A stretch of 64,000 bases of DNA, taken from positions 55,545,198-55,609,197 of the forward strand of contig CM040428.1 in assembly GCA_022702705.1 (NCBI GenBank), in the 5' to 3' direction. The translations under genes were made by a program, and so were the position numbers. The notes under the pieces were generated by a model that was given only the letters and a program-made list of their open reading frames with translations, had not been told where the DNA came from and ran no database searches. Shown in pieces: positions 1-12,099 of the stretch. The DNA is from Papilionanthe hookeriana x Papilionanthe teres. Its lineage: Eukaryota; Streptophyta; Magnoliopsida; Asparagales; Orchidaceae. How positions within the stretch are numbered: the first letter of the stretch is position 1; each line of letters begins with the position of its first letter.

Positions 1-1318
1 TTTCATCTTTAATACACTTTGCTTGAGTTAAATCTTTACTTTTATTTTTCTTCTTTGTTTGGCTGGTTTATACATATATTTTTCACCCTCCTTTGTATCT
101 AATGTGTTATAAAGATCACTAAAAGCAATCAAAGATTGTTCTTTTACACAACGGTCGTTTTATAATTTTCTCAGTTCTCTAATCTTTTACATTTGAACCA
201 ATTTTTATAACATAACTTCTTATATTTTATCTTTTCTTGCACATTATTATTCCACCACCAATAATTTTTATTTATAAAAACTTTTTCTTTTGATTCTCCA
301 AGCACATCTTTTGCCACTTGTCTAATAGTACTTGTTACTCTTTCCCAGACAATATTTGTTTCTTCATGAACATCCCAAATTATTAAATCTTGAATTTTAC
401 TCATAAAAATAATTTTATGTCTTTTAAGTACCCCCATCTAATTCTACGATGTTGATTCCTAGTATTTTTTTTAACTCTTTATCTTAAAATCTAGAACCAA
501 TAATAGATGTTGGGTACTTAAATCTTCAATGGAGATGACCTTACAATTCTTGCAATCACGACGATTTCTTCTTCTCATAAGAAAATAATCAATTTGTGTT
601 TTATTAAATCAATTATTATAAGTAATAAGATGCTAATAACTTTTTTGAATAAAGTATTAGTAATAGCCAAATCATACGCTAAACCAAAATCCAATATGAC
701 TCTACATTCTTCATTAATCTCTCCATAACAGTAACCACCATGAATATTTTTTGAAATCTTCCACCGCTCTACCGACTTTTCCATTTAGTCTCCTCCAATA
801 AAAACTCTTTCCTCAAGAGGTATCAAGTGTATTAAGTCTTCTAAGTCGTTTCAAAATTTATCTTTAGAGCCTATATCTAATCCTACTTAAGAGCATAAAC
901 ACTTATAACATTAAAAATCTTAGTATCAATAGTAATCTTGAATGCTATAATTCTATCTCCAACTCTATTAATTTTCATAACATTATCTTTCAAACTCTTA
1001 TCTATAATTACACCTAAACCATTTCTAGTATGACTCTTACCATAATACTAAAGTTTAAAACCTAAGTTATCAATCTCCCTAGCTTTTTTCTCCAAACTAT
1101 TTAATTTCTTGAATACATAATATATTTATCTTTCTATGAATCATAATATCAACTAATTCCATTAATTTATCATTGAGGGTACTTATATTCCAAGATTTTA
1201 TCCTAAGATTAGTATCATTGACGAAGTTCTTTACCCGTAACCGTTCGTAAAGAGGGAACCCTTGCTTATTTATCACTACACCTGTGCGCGAGTGTAGCGG
1301 CCCTTGCACACTTTCCAC
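1..1318 (-). mobile_element. Decayed RTE-type LINE, endonuclease part
   Basis: Minus-strand translation gives, in order from 1318 leftward, pieces of an apurinic-type endonuclease (exonuclease/endonuclease/phosphatase fold) as found in plant RTE/BovB-like LINEs. Visible parts are the N-terminal segment around WNISTLNDKLMELVD with its CIQEIK end (1100-1210), a middle segment with RVGDRIIAFKI and FNVISVYALK (about 890-1010), HGG followed by ILDFGLAYDLAITNT (about 650-750), TQIDYFL (about 580-600) and a linker ending in WWWNNNVQEKI (about 225-255). Stops and frame changes separate the pieces, so it is a pseudogene. The reverse transcriptase would lie left of base 1, outside the window. Family assignment is from recognised motifs. 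Confidence 0.8.
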
Positions 1319-1499
1319 TGTATTCAGGCTATATAACCCGTCGCTTCCAGGGATGTGCTAGCACTTACACAATGATAAAAAGGATTGATGTCATGATTTT
1401 TTTCGACAAGTTTTACGCTAGCTGTCAACTACCTAACGCAACTCTCCACTTTTCACATTTGAGCTTGGGATCAGCAGTGGCAGTGTTAACAAACTAACC

Positions 1500-2140
1500 C
1501 ATCAGTCAGACCAAAATCATATTGAATTAAAACACAGAACTCCACCAAAATAATACCAGATAATACATAAATAAGACCAGAAAAATATCTTAAGTTGTGA
1601 AATAACTCCATACTAACACCAAACTAATACCAAAGTCACACTGAAATCATACTGAAGTAATGCACAGAAGACCACATAAAGAATAACGTAATATGCCATA
1701 ATAATACCATAATAATATATGAACATAACCTGAATTTCTTAAATAATAACAAACTAACACCAGCGAAATAATAGCTAAATAATACTAGAATAATACCTGA
1801 ATAATATCATAATAATGCTTAAATATCACTCAATAACGTCAAAATAAAACCGGTAAATTAAAACCAACAATAGAACTATAACACTATGATAAAACATAAA
1901 TAACACCACATCCCCCCTCCAACATAACGGTCATTACAAGCAAATAATACAGTAATAACATCACAATAACAACATTGGGACGACAAAAATACCACTCCAA
2001 TAAAATCGAATGATTTAATCCATTAACAATACAAATCATAAAATAGCACCAGTAAAAACCATCACAACACTGCAATAACAAATAAAAACAACAAAAAGGT
2101 TCACACAAGTAACAATACCACAGTAAAACCAATCAAACCT
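1500..2140. repeat. Degenerate AATAATACC-type simple repeat
   Basis: The plus strand is a long run of loosely repeated ataataccata/aataacacca words with few other motifs. An open minus-strand frame here (1884-2132) is a composition artefact. Similar wording in the opposite orientation occurs at 27290-27610. Confidence 0.5.
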
Positions 2141-2388
2141 AGTTGCAGAATAATTTAGGACGCTGCTACTCACATGTCAAATACTTCCGACAGCAACTAA
2201 GTTCACCTCATTGACATAGTTCTCGCAAATATTTTGAGATTCCATCAACATTTCCTGGTCGAGAGAGAATTCCATCGGATCGCTAATCGTAGCTGTCGAT
2301 TATGAACGCAAATGAAAAAACCACGCAAATGAAAAAAGTGCCAAAACCCTAAACCTGAAAGAGATAAAAGATGCTTTTTTCCAATTTT

Positions 2389-2456
2389 GCGGGATCCGAA
2401 ATGACAAAAATAAGACATAATATGTGAATTGGCGGGATCCGAAAATGACAAAAATA
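2389..2456. repeat. 43-bp tandem duplication
   Basis: The string gcgggatccgaaatgacaaa at 2389 recurs almost unchanged at 2432, giving a 43-bp period with about 1.6 copies. It lies in otherwise unassigned sequence (2150-2640) where overlapping open frames arise by chance. Confidence 0.6.
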
Positions 2457-2639
2457 CGTTTTTTCAGAGGTTTGGGCGGGACTCGGATCTGGCCGCACAG
2501 TAAACTTATAACAATTTTTATTTTTTTATTGTTGGGCTCTGCATTTCCACGCATCAGTTTTTAATTGGATACCGCACACAATTTTGATTTCAGTGTCTGG
2601 ACCGAATAATTTTTCCTTTAGTGTAACTTGTTTAGAGAA

Positions 2640-3540
2640 GTTGTTCAAAAAATTATATTGGGTATTACAATTTTTTTTTCTTAAATAGTCTCGACCATAG
2701 CTTTCTAGCAGTTACCACACTTAGTCAGATCAGGTTACAAACACAACTTTAAGATACAGACAAAATATAGACTTGACGAACACAAAAAGTTTGGTACAAC
2801 ATCGCACAGTCAACACACTGCTACCTTAAGTGCACCGTGTAGAATTTTGCAGAAGCCTGTGAAATTTCATAATCAATATAATGTCTTACAACATCAACCT
2901 GAATAATGTCTGAAAATTAACATTGTGAAATGGAGAAGCAAAATAAAGTGGAAGAAAGGTGATGACGCAGAATGCCATTCATGGCTTCTTGAGTAAAGGT
3001 GGTGTTTGGATGTGGAATATGAGGCCATGAACTGTGAAGAAGATGATGCTAAGCCTGCGTCATTTAATTAAAGTCGGCTAGCTAGCTTTGAGGTTTGGTG
3101 GTAAGGATTTTTTTTTTTTTTTTTTTTTTTTTTGAAAGATTAACGTACATAGCATTAAATCCTATGTATTTACTTATTTAACATATAAAATTCAAAAAAA
3201 ATATTACATGTGCAAATCCACAGTGATGATGTGACGTTTTGTCTCTCCTAAACTTCAATTGTCACGTCAGAGCAGAAAGCTATAAATTAGTAAACCAATT
3301 TTAACTGTACACCTCACCTGTATCATGCATATGGAATTGCTATCGAGGTATTATAGTATTGTCGGCTACTGTCATAAAAAGTGGTACAGTGATCATCTTT
3401 TGTATCTGGGTGTCTGGTGGCGTCTTTAAATGAGAAAAGGTTGGGTTTCTGTGGAGGCTATGATGGCCTCTTCGAATTGTTGTCTGAGATGGGATAGATT
3501 TGGAGTTGCCTTCTTGTAGAAGACGTGGAATGAGCTTAAT
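2640..3540. other. No gene seen; 26-base poly-T tract
   Basis: AT-rich sequence with stops in all frames. The only distinct object is an uninterrupted run of 26 T at 3108-3133, which could be the A-tail of a minus-strand retroposon although I cannot recognise its body. Confidence 0.5.
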
Positions 3541-3544
3541 CGTT

Positions 3545-3725
3545 CACTTCGGTAGATGGGATTGATTTAGTCACTTTGATAAGTGGGCTTAAATCGGTCT
3601 TTTCGGCATGTGGGCTCAACTCGGCTAATTTGACATGTGGGCTCGATTCAACCACCAGCAATTGAGTTGGATTTAGCCACTTCAGCAGGTGGGCTTCACT
3701 CAACCACCTTGACAGATAGGTTCGA
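3545..3725. repeat. 27-bp minisatellite
   Basis: The word gtgggctt/gtgggctc recurs at about 3583, 3610, 3637 and 3689, spaced 27, 27 and 52 (about twice 26), with related words between. This is about five to six diverged units of a 27-bp repeat. Confidence 0.55.
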
Positions 3726-4034
3726 ACCGACGAGATGGAGTTTAATTATGAAATTATCGTATGTTGGTATTTATGTATACAATATGTATTCCCTCCTCTT
3801 TAGGTTTAAATTTATCTTTGATAGGAGTTACGCTCAACATAATTTAAGCATAATGAAGTTGTCCACCCACATTACTCACCTAATAAAATTTTCCTTGTAC
3901 TAATTTAAAAATATTGAATTGAGGCAAAAAATGGGAAACAGTTAATCAAACTCCGTATTGCCAGCCGTAACTTGTGTTTGAATATCCTCACTTGTAGGGT
4001 TGTAAATTTAGCTCGTATATTGTTAACCGTTTGA

Positions 4035-5261
4035 GGGTCTGTTTGAGGCAGCTGCAGCTTATCCAGATAAACTGTTTATTCTGATAAACTGCTGATAAGC
4101 AGCTGATCTGGATAAGTTATCTGACTGTTTGGTTTGTACGTTTGAAAAACAGCTAATTCTTGAGAAATTACTATTCTGCCTCTGTTTTAGATAAGCTGTT
4201 TAGCTGTTTGGTTTGTGTGTTTCTAAAACAGTTGATTTGCATGTTTTTTCAAGTAAATGAATAATTTGGCACGCATAAGTTGTAATATTAGCAACAAAAC
4301 TGCAATGTCAATATAGAGAGGTCATAGATGAAGCAGATTGATTTTGTTTCTTTTACAAAGTTTCTTTTTTTCTTTCTAATTTCAGCTATTTGTTTTGGAT
4401 TTAACGTTCCATGATTTAAGTATGCCTGAAATATTTATTTGGAATTTTGGCATTTTTTTGAAATACAAAATTAAAAAATACGATACTGGGAGATATGTTA
4501 GCGTTTTAAAAGAATTAAACTTAGGATGTTAGAGAAATGTCAAGAGAGCTCAGTGGTTGCTTGAAAATATAGAAAAATGGAGTTGGAGAATCAAAAGCTC
4601 CTATTGGACCGTTTATTGTTGTTGCTTGTTCTTACGGGAGAGAGAGTCGTCGTTTGAGTTACGGTTTCTGCTCCTTGTGCGTACGAGAGAGACGAAGCCA
4701 AAGCAATGATCGAGATCCTTACTGTTCGAACAGAGGATCATTTCTGTTCGCGAGGCATTGGAAAGTGCTTCTGTTTAGCTAAAGGCAGGATATCTATTGG
4801 CATTTTTTTCCAATAGTACTTTGAATTCATCCATTTTCTTCACCTTCTCCAGAATGGTAGTTCAGTCGGAGAATACAGGAAGCGTCGAGCACCGGATATG
4901 TGAGATGTCGAAGAGGATGAGGTAAATGCCGAAGACGAAGAGGGTCACGCGGCTAGAAATGTCGAAGACGATACAGGGTGCGATCGGGAAGAAAAGAAAT
5001 ACGTGAACGGGAAGAGGAGATATTCGTGAATGGGAAGAGGAGCGCTAGGGTTTGGGAGGTGAGCGAGATGCGAACGATAAGCGGGGTCGGTCACGGGGTC
5101 ACGGCGGTAATTAGAGGAGGAATACGCGAACGAAAAAGCGGCCGCGTGCAATACAAATTTGAAAACCGAGTTTCTAAATAAGCGGCAATGAATGCAAACC
5201 AAACAGTGCGGCGGCATTTTCAAAAACGCCACCACACTTATAAGCTACCCCAAACGGGCCC
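4035..5261. mobile_element. Non-autonomous DNA transposon, PIF/Harbinger-like ends
   Basis: The left end starts GGGTCTGTTTGAGGCAGC at 4035. The right end, read on the minus strand from 5261, starts GGGCCCGTTTGGGGTAGC. These form a terminal inverted repeat with 15 of 18 matches. The trinucleotide TGA sits immediately outside both ends (4032-4034 and 5262-5264), as expected for a 3-bp target duplication. The element is 1227 bp, and the interior shows no transposase motif, so it would be mobilised in trans. Internal words such as ggtttgt...aaaacag are repeated near 4130 and 4215. The family is inferred from TIR and TSD size; TGA is not the usual TWA. Confidence 0.65.
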
Positions 5262-5399
5262 TGAAAGTAGATTTAAATTTTGGCTCGGATCGAGATCGGA
5301 CTGAACTAAATGGGCCGTACTATGAGACAAAACTTTGGATCAAACTTCTTTTTGCCAGTCGATTTCGAACAATACATGAGTCGGCTTGAACTTACTCGA

Positions 5400-5720
5400 G
5401 ATCAGCTTGTAATATTTTTTTATATATAAAATTACATATATAATGCTAAGTAAAATTGATATAACGAGTCACGAGTCAATTTTGAGTTAGAACGGATCCA
5501 AATAACTCAATTTGAGCCAATTTGATTCAATTTTGAGCCGGATCAATCCAATTCCGAGCTAAAATAGATCCAAATAACTCAATTTGAGCCAATTGTTTTG
5601 ATTTCGAGCCGGATCGAGCTTGATTCAATTTCGAGCTCGAAATCAAATATAACGACCTATGAGCCAATTTCAAGCCGCACTAAATCTTTTTGAGCTGATT
5701 TCGAGCCTACCCTGCCTTGG
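5400..5720. repeat. Degenerate ~70-bp repeat rich in gagccgga/aatttgag
   Basis: Phrases such as aactcaatttgagccaat and gagccggatc occur two to four times between 5500 and 5700, giving about two clear units of roughly 65-70 bp plus decayed ones. No coding capacity is seen. Confidence 0.45.
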
Positions 5721-6241
5721 CTCGAATTGGATGGTTAACAGCCACATGGTTTGAGCACTATGTATCTCAATTGTGTATCACCCATCATAGCTCTCAACTA
5801 TAAATAAGAGATTGAACAATTAGGTATGGTCATGTGATATTATATATAAAATAGGCTTGGTGATTTAGGCAAGTCGCCATGAAGAAAGTTTTTTGTAAAA
5901 ATTTTAGTGGAGATATAAGAGAATATTTAATAGGTAAGGACAACTAATCTTCTCAAGCTTCATAAAAAAGATATGGAAATTTACATACACAACACCCAAT
6001 TCTTATGCATGTTGAGATTTGTATCTTATTTGAAGGGGTCTAATTGTAAATAGGAAATATAGAAGAAGTATCAGGTTATTTATAAAAGGAATTGAAGGCA
6101 TTATAGAAGTTCAACTCATAGATGAAAGAAATAGACTTTTTATCAAAGTAATATTTTCTTAATGGTATCATAACCCTAAGATTGTCGTAGCTACTCAATC
6201 GGAAGTCTCCGGTCTCAACCATCACACTTCATTTCTTAGTG

Positions 6242-6560
6242 ATGCCTTGCAAGGAGGGGGCACATATCTTTGTTGGAGGTTTGTCAAGGGAACCCACGAA
6301 ACGGGGCCTCAATGATGCATTTAATCGATTTGGCAAGGTTCTGAACTTGTAGATTATGGTTAAAAGAGATATGTGAAGGCCTCTTGGATTTGGATTTGTG
6401 ACTTTTGTTGACAGACGTACAATGGAGGGTGCTATCAGGGAGATGCATGATAAAGAGTAGAGCAGTCGACAAATATCAATCAACAAGGCCAAGCCAAAGA
6501 TGGCTTCCGATGATTCAGGCTAAAGTTATAGTGGTGGTGGCTACATCTAGTATAACAGTG
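6242..6560 (+). pseudogene. RRM of an RZ-1-like glycine-rich RNA-binding protein, decayed retrocopy
   Basis: Translation from the ATG at 6242 gives an RNA-recognition motif: IFVGGLSREPTKRGLNDAF (RNP2 side), then IMVKRDM, GFGFVTFVDRRTMEGAI (RNP1 core GFGFVTF) and a segment near SINKAKPKMASDDSG. This spacing and the acidic-serine tail resemble plant RZ-1B/RZ-1C proteins, which carry an RRM and a CCHC knuckle and act in nuclear RNA processing. In-frame stops follow LNL, RDM and HDK, and no intron interrupts the RRM, so it is best read as a processed or captured pseudogene. It is immediately followed by Copia-derived sequence in the same orientation. Confidence 0.7.
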
Positions 6561-6579
6561 GGAGGAAATCTCGCTCATT

Positions 6580-7480
6580 ATTCTAGAACTGGCATAAATG
6601 AAAAAAGAGGCTACTGGGCAAATCTGATGGCAGCAAAGAAGGAGGTAAAGACATGGGTACTCTTTACCAATGAGAATCACGAGTTATTGGAGATGTTGAA
6701 GAGGAAGAAGAGAGCGGCAAGTAATGTGACTGAGGATGCATCCACTTTATCGTCATCTAAAGGGACGATTGCTAGTTATGCTCACTTAGCCAAAGATACT
6801 CATGATACACATGCTATTGCCTCTATATCCAACACAATATCATTAGAATGGATAGTAAATTATGGTGCATCTTGACATGTGATAGGTGCTTCTAGTAAGT
6901 TCTCTTCCTATATAATCATCAAGTATTTTCAGAGAGCGTTCAAAAAACTGATAGTACAACAGAGCTTACGGTTGGTAAGGGTAAGTGAAGTGGACCAATT
7001 ATATGTAATGTTTTGCATGCTCCTTGCTTTCCATTGAACATTTTATCCATTAGTTCTATTATACTCCAATTAAAAATGTTTCATTTGATATTCCAAAGGT
7101 GATCTTCCAAGAGAAGGGATTGGCCGAAAATTTGGGACTGACACATGGCATAGTGGACTCTAGTGCTTGGATTGAGAGGGGATAAACTCAGTCTTGACAT
7201 TCATGATTGAGAATGCTAGAACAGGAGGATCTGAGAGAAATGTAGATGATGTTTTGCTACTACATCACATACGTATGGGACACTCTTCATTAGTACATTG
7301 AGTTATTTTTATTTATCCTTGTATGAAAAGGCCAATCAACAGAAACTTGTGTGTGATGCTTGTGAGTATGGTACGCATACGAGGAGCTTTTATGCTAGTT
7401 CTAGTAAAAGGTGTTCTTGCGTTTTTGAGTTGGTGCACTCAGATGTATAGGGACTTTGTTCGAGCTTAAGCAATAAAAGT
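6580..7480 (+). mobile_element. Decayed Ty1/Copia fragment (protease to integrase zinc region)
   Basis: Plus-strand frames show the end of a Copia gag-pol linker (6600-6830), an aspartic-protease-type segment EWIVNYGAS at about 6846-6872 followed after a stop by GASSKFSSY, and then gag-pre-integrase pieces. Those include LLHHIRMGHSSLVH (about 7255-7302) and CDACEYGTHTRSFYASSSKR (about 7350-7410), followed by a FELVHSDV-type start of the integrase core (about 7425-7450). The protease catalytic Asp is replaced by Asn in NYGAS and there are frameshifts throughout, so it is inactive. No LTR is recognised at either end. Confidence 0.75.
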
Positions 7481-9600
7481 TGTTAGAGTTTGAAGGCTTT
7501 TCATGCGAAGATATTGACTCTTGAAGAGGAGAATAAGAATTTACAAAATCAGGGTGTAGAAGAAGGATTCATATGAGGCTTCTACTGTCACAAGCTAACT
7601 CGGTGCAACTCGTCATATTGAGGTGGGTCATCTTGTATAATGATCATAACAGATAAATTATTACCCAAGATCTATTTTAATGAAACCTTATTTATCTATT
7701 TTTCTTCAAGTTTCATACAGAGAGCCCTCAATATGATCATGTTTTGTAAAATAAATATTCTCATAATTCATTATGATCATAATACTATATACCAAAAAAG
7801 CAATATATACAACAATCATGATTTAATCTTTCTATCGTAAAAAGAACTAAACACCACCATGATTGTTGAAATAAATATTTAAGATACCAACAAACCTTAA
7901 ATCAGACTCCCACAAATAATCCAAAAATTTTCTACTCAACTTGAGCCTTACCCTTCCCCGAAACAATACATGCGAGTAAAAAAAAGGTGAGCAACCACAG
8001 CTCAGTAAACTACTCAAAATCTACTGCAATTTTCAATATTAAAAAATTAAACATGTATTCGATGTAAATAAAATCAAGATGCCAAAATATCATGTTTAGT
8101 ATTTCTCACTGTGCCAGTGCAAGAAATTATAACTGCAGTAAACATAAGCTAAATAACAGTATAAGCAACATGAAATCATAAGTGCAGGAAAACAATATGA
8201 AAATCAAATTTAATTCTTTATTTGAATTATTTTAATATTTTCACTCGCCTCTTCATATCTCTACTTCCACTTATACCTCTCCTGGTTTCTGTTTTCCCAA
8301 TACTCCTTATAATTTCACTTCCACTTATACCTCCACTTTGTTCACATCTGTTCAGGCGTATTAAACACACAGATGAATAATTACATAAATACAAAACCCT
8401 TATAACTCCACTTGATTGCACATAATATACAACCACCCAGTCCAAACCACCTGCAAATCCACTATTTTATCATTTTTTGCTCATATTTATGATACAAAAG
8501 CATATAAATGCTAACAATCTTGATATATCAATTTCACAATATACTGTAGAAGGGGGTACGTACCAGTAGATACAAGTAATAATGTAATTTGCGAGGGAAA
8601 TAAGTCTACACATGTGGACAAACACAACTTGCAAAATCACCTTTATGAAATGTCAAGAATAATATTTAAAACATTTCTTTCAGGTTTAACGCACATGTCA
8701 AAATGTAAAAAAAATTTTACAACACAAAATACCTGTAAAAATATAATATTTTCGTATTGATATGTCCAGTACAGTCTAACCTACAACATATAAAAAGTCG
8801 TGCGGTGAAAAGTTTGAAAATCTATGTAGATCTGATTTTTTTTTCACATAAAATATTAAATTTTACAAAAAATCAATAAAATTGAAATCCAAAGCAGGTT
8901 AACACTAGCCTACCTAGAGCAAGACAATCTCCACAACTGGCCCATTAGACAAAATCGAGTCATTGCCCTTGAAACTGGCCTTCTCACTCTAAAGTCTCTC
9001 CCTTTCTCTCTCTACAACTCACGGTTTGGAGAAGAAAAATGGAAAAATGCATGGGATTATTTTTGGAAAGTGGCTTGGAAAATGAAATACTTTAATGCTT
9101 TAAGATATTTATAATAAAGAATTTCTTTATATAAAAAAAAGAATATAATGATAATTAATTGAATTGCTATTTTTTATTACATGTAAACTTTATATAAATT
9201 TATTTACATCTTGAAACATTACTCTAATTTATGAAAAATAGTCAATAAATGGAAAAATATGTAAAAAACACACCGGTGAAAACGATTTGTAAAATGAATA
9301 CGAGATGATTCTAGAAAATCCACTTGTATAAGGTTGTACTAAATCCTTAAGAAAGAAAATTCCAACAAGAAATATTATATTTTATCATTTGTGATGCCCA
9401 TAAAATTAGGTAAAAATATGTTTTAAGGTATAATCAAGTTTGTTGTACAATATGACATTTATTTATAAATCGAGCATGAAACAAAACTATTAAAAATTGA
9501 TGAATAAATTAAACATAAAAAATTTCAATAATATAAAATAAACATGCAAGGCTTACCAGATCCCAAAATCAAGTCTCAATAAGTACAATGATATATTACA
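7480..9600. other. No gene seen; AT-rich intergenic
   Basis: No frame resembles a known protein. A short duplication of acttccacttatacctc is seen around 8262-8335, and a CT-rich stretch around 8985-9020. Otherwise the region is AT-rich without recognisable structure. Confidence 0.4.
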
Positions 9601-10560
9601 TTAGCAGTCGTTACATCTAAAAAGAAGTTTGTTTATGCACTGCAAGACTAGGGTCGGCATTAATGGTGTATCTCCTAGTCAGACATCTGAAGACTTTCAT
9701 TTCTTGTAAGAAGATGGTGTTGAAAACCAGCGGAAGATAGTGCATTCTAATGAGGATGGGGATGAGGAGCATATTGAGATCAATTAGTGCTTGATCTACA
9801 AATAATACATTTTTTTCTTTTATTTTTCTCTTATTTTTTCTTTTATAGTAGCACACTTATTCAAGTACTATATTATATGTTTTTATATATGAGCGTTGGT
9901 AATTGATCTTGAACATTATTTATTGTGCATCTGTTTTTTGAAATGAAGCTTGAGCTTTGACACAATATTAGTGAGGTCAATAACATCAATTTTGTTTGTT
10001 TATTGTGTTGATTTCTTATAGCTTACTACTAAGAGAATACAGATTCATTATAAGTATTGTTAGGAATCCAATATTACCTCCCAATGGAAGCATAGTGATT
10101 AGGCCGATGCCTTCTAAGATCTATTAAGTGTACTTATATCTTTCGTGGCTAGTAACCTTTTAAAATTTTTTGAATGTACTTGTATCTCCTCAGATTTATA
10201 GTCTTTTAAGATTTTTTAAGTTCATTTTTCAGCCACTTGTTCTGATTAAGACTTTCTAGTGATAAGAACCTTGTCCATTACTAGCTTCTCATTTTGTATA
10301 CCTCATGGGCATGCCTTCTAGGGATATAATAGGAGACATTGTCTATCACTTGATCTCAAATAATCTTTCTAGTAAGGATTGTGTCCACTACTAGATTTTC
10401 ATCGAGACTACCTCATGGATGTGTCTCTTAAGGTATGAGTGGAGACTAACTCTGCCACTAACAATGTTAGAGCCATTTGAAGTTATTTGTTTGATGATTA
10501 CTTTATGATATTAATATGTATAAAATAGGTCAAAAGAAATTCAAAAATATGTTTGACAAA
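9600..10560. other. Unassigned region
   Basis: A plus-strand stretch at about 9680-9800 reads like a short protein end (SPSQTSEDFHFL, stop, then EDGVENQRKIVHSNEDGDEE) but is too short and too interrupted to name. From 10060 to 10470 the phrases tagtaa.gat..tgtccactac and ttctcat..ta.cctcatgg are repeated twice or more, suggesting an old duplication. No gene is supported. Confidence 0.3.
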
Positions 10561-10561
10561 G

Positions 10562-10592
10562 CTAATGCAATACACGCACACGCACGCACACA
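10562..10592. repeat. Short imperfect (CA)n microsatellite
   Basis: An imperfect acacgcacacgcacgcacac tract marks the left border of the tandem arrays that follow. Confidence 0.6.
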
Positions 10593-10609
10593 CATGATAA
10601 CATGAGAAA

Positions 10610-10860
10610 TCCATCAAGGCGGTTTGACTTATTTGAGGTCATTTGTTTATAATAAGTAATAAAAAATACATCTAAAATGTTTGACCGATTTGAGATCATT
10701 TTTATATAAGAAACTATGAGAAATTTACCATGGATGTTTGACCGGATTTTGGCAATTTCTATATAAGAAACCATGAGAAATATACTATGGATGTTTGACT
10801 AATTGATGGTCATTTGTATATAAGCAGCTATGAAAAATTCACTAAGGATGTTGAGAGTCA
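10610..10860. repeat. ~57-bp tandem array
   Basis: Units of the form tgtttgac...ggtcattt..tatataag.aac.atgagaaat..accatgga recur about four times (unit starts near 10623, 10679, 10735 and 10792). The units share the aaggatgtt word with the adjoining 84-bp array, so the two arrays may have a common origin. Confidence 0.65.
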
Positions 10861-11780
10861 TCTTAGGTTGTCTGTTAGAGATGGTTGATGTCATTAACCT
10901 AAGTGGAGATAGTTAAATAAAATATACCAAGAATATTAGACCCGTCCAACATTGTCTATCAAAGATGTTGATGATATTAACATATATGGATAAAGTTAAA
11001 TGAAATATATATATTAAGAAAGTTAGAACTATTCTAGGTTGTCTACGAAAGGTGTTTGAGGACATTAACTTGTGTAGATAAAGTCGAATGAAATTCACCA
11101 AGGATATTAGAGTTGTCCTAGGTTGTTTACCGGAGATGTTTGATGATGTTAACATAGGCAGACAAAGTTGAATGGAATATATTAAGGATGTTAGATCTGT
11201 CTTAAGATCTTTTCCAAAGATGTTCGATGGTATTAACCAATGCAGACAAAGTTGAATAATCAACTAAGAATTTTATATGTATCCTAGGTTGTTTGTTGGA
11301 GATTTTTAACAACATTAACCTATACAGAAAAAGTCTAATTAAATCCATCAAGGATATTAGACACATATTAGGTTACCTATCAGAGAAGCTTGACGACATT
11401 ATCCTATGTTGCTTAACTCGAATGAAATCCACTAAGGATGTTAAACCCATCCTAAGATCCACTAAGGATATTAGACCCATCCTATGTTGTTTGTAGAAGA
11501 TAATTGGCAACATTAATCTATACATACAAAATCAAACTAAATTCACCAAAGATGTTAGACTCGTTTTAGTTTATTTTCTAGAGATATTTGACGACATTAA
11601 CTTATGTAGATAAAGTTGAATCAAATCTACTATGGATGTTCGAATCGTTCTAGGTTGTCTGTTAGAGATGTTCGACCACATTAACAATGTGGACAAAGTT
11701 CAATGAAATTCATTACTGATGTTAGACCCGTCATAAGTTATCTTATTGAATATGATTGTTGATGTTAAAATGTACAAACA
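10860..11780. repeat. ~84-bp tandem array, about ten units
   Basis: The unit is roughly: cattaacctatgtagacaaa, gttgaatgaaatccacca, aggatgttagacccgtcc, taggttgtttgttagaga, tgtttgacga. The attaac/gttaac word falls near 10893, 10976, 11063, 11148, 11232, 11314, 11398, 11510, 11597, 11681 and 11763, i.e. at 82-87 bp steps, with one step lengthened by a partial duplication (aagatccactaaggatatta near 11453). Open frames on both strands here are produced by the periodicity and are not genes. Confidence 0.8.
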
Positions 11781-12099
11781 AGGTCAAAATAAGTTTGTTT
11801 GTCTCAGTTCTTTTTAAAGACTCAGAGTCTCTAGCTTGTCTATTTATAATCGTTCTATAATTCCCTTATTCGAACAAATCTCCCTCCCGAATTATATCAA
11901 CAATTTGAAGAGGAGAAGAGTCGAATAGAAGAATATAAAAGAACAAATAAACAAACAAATAGAAACAATCAGAAGACTTATATATGGATAATCCTCGTAT
12001 TATAGGTAGAGAATATAAATTCAAACAAGATTGAATCGAAGTACCTCGAAACACCCGCAACCAAAGAACCAATGGTCAAGAGTTTCTTAGAGGAATGTA

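Noticed and set aside
4945..5235. 96-codon minus and 67-codon plus frames
   Set aside because: Inside the non-autonomous DNA transposon; no transposase motif.
10913..11496. Frames of 67-116 codons on both strands
   Set aside because: They are produced by the 84-bp tandem array (84 is divisible by 3, so frames repeat).
10610..11780. Possible CRISPR-like array
   Set aside because: The units are contiguous diverged tandem repeats without unique spacers, and the context is a plant nuclear genome.
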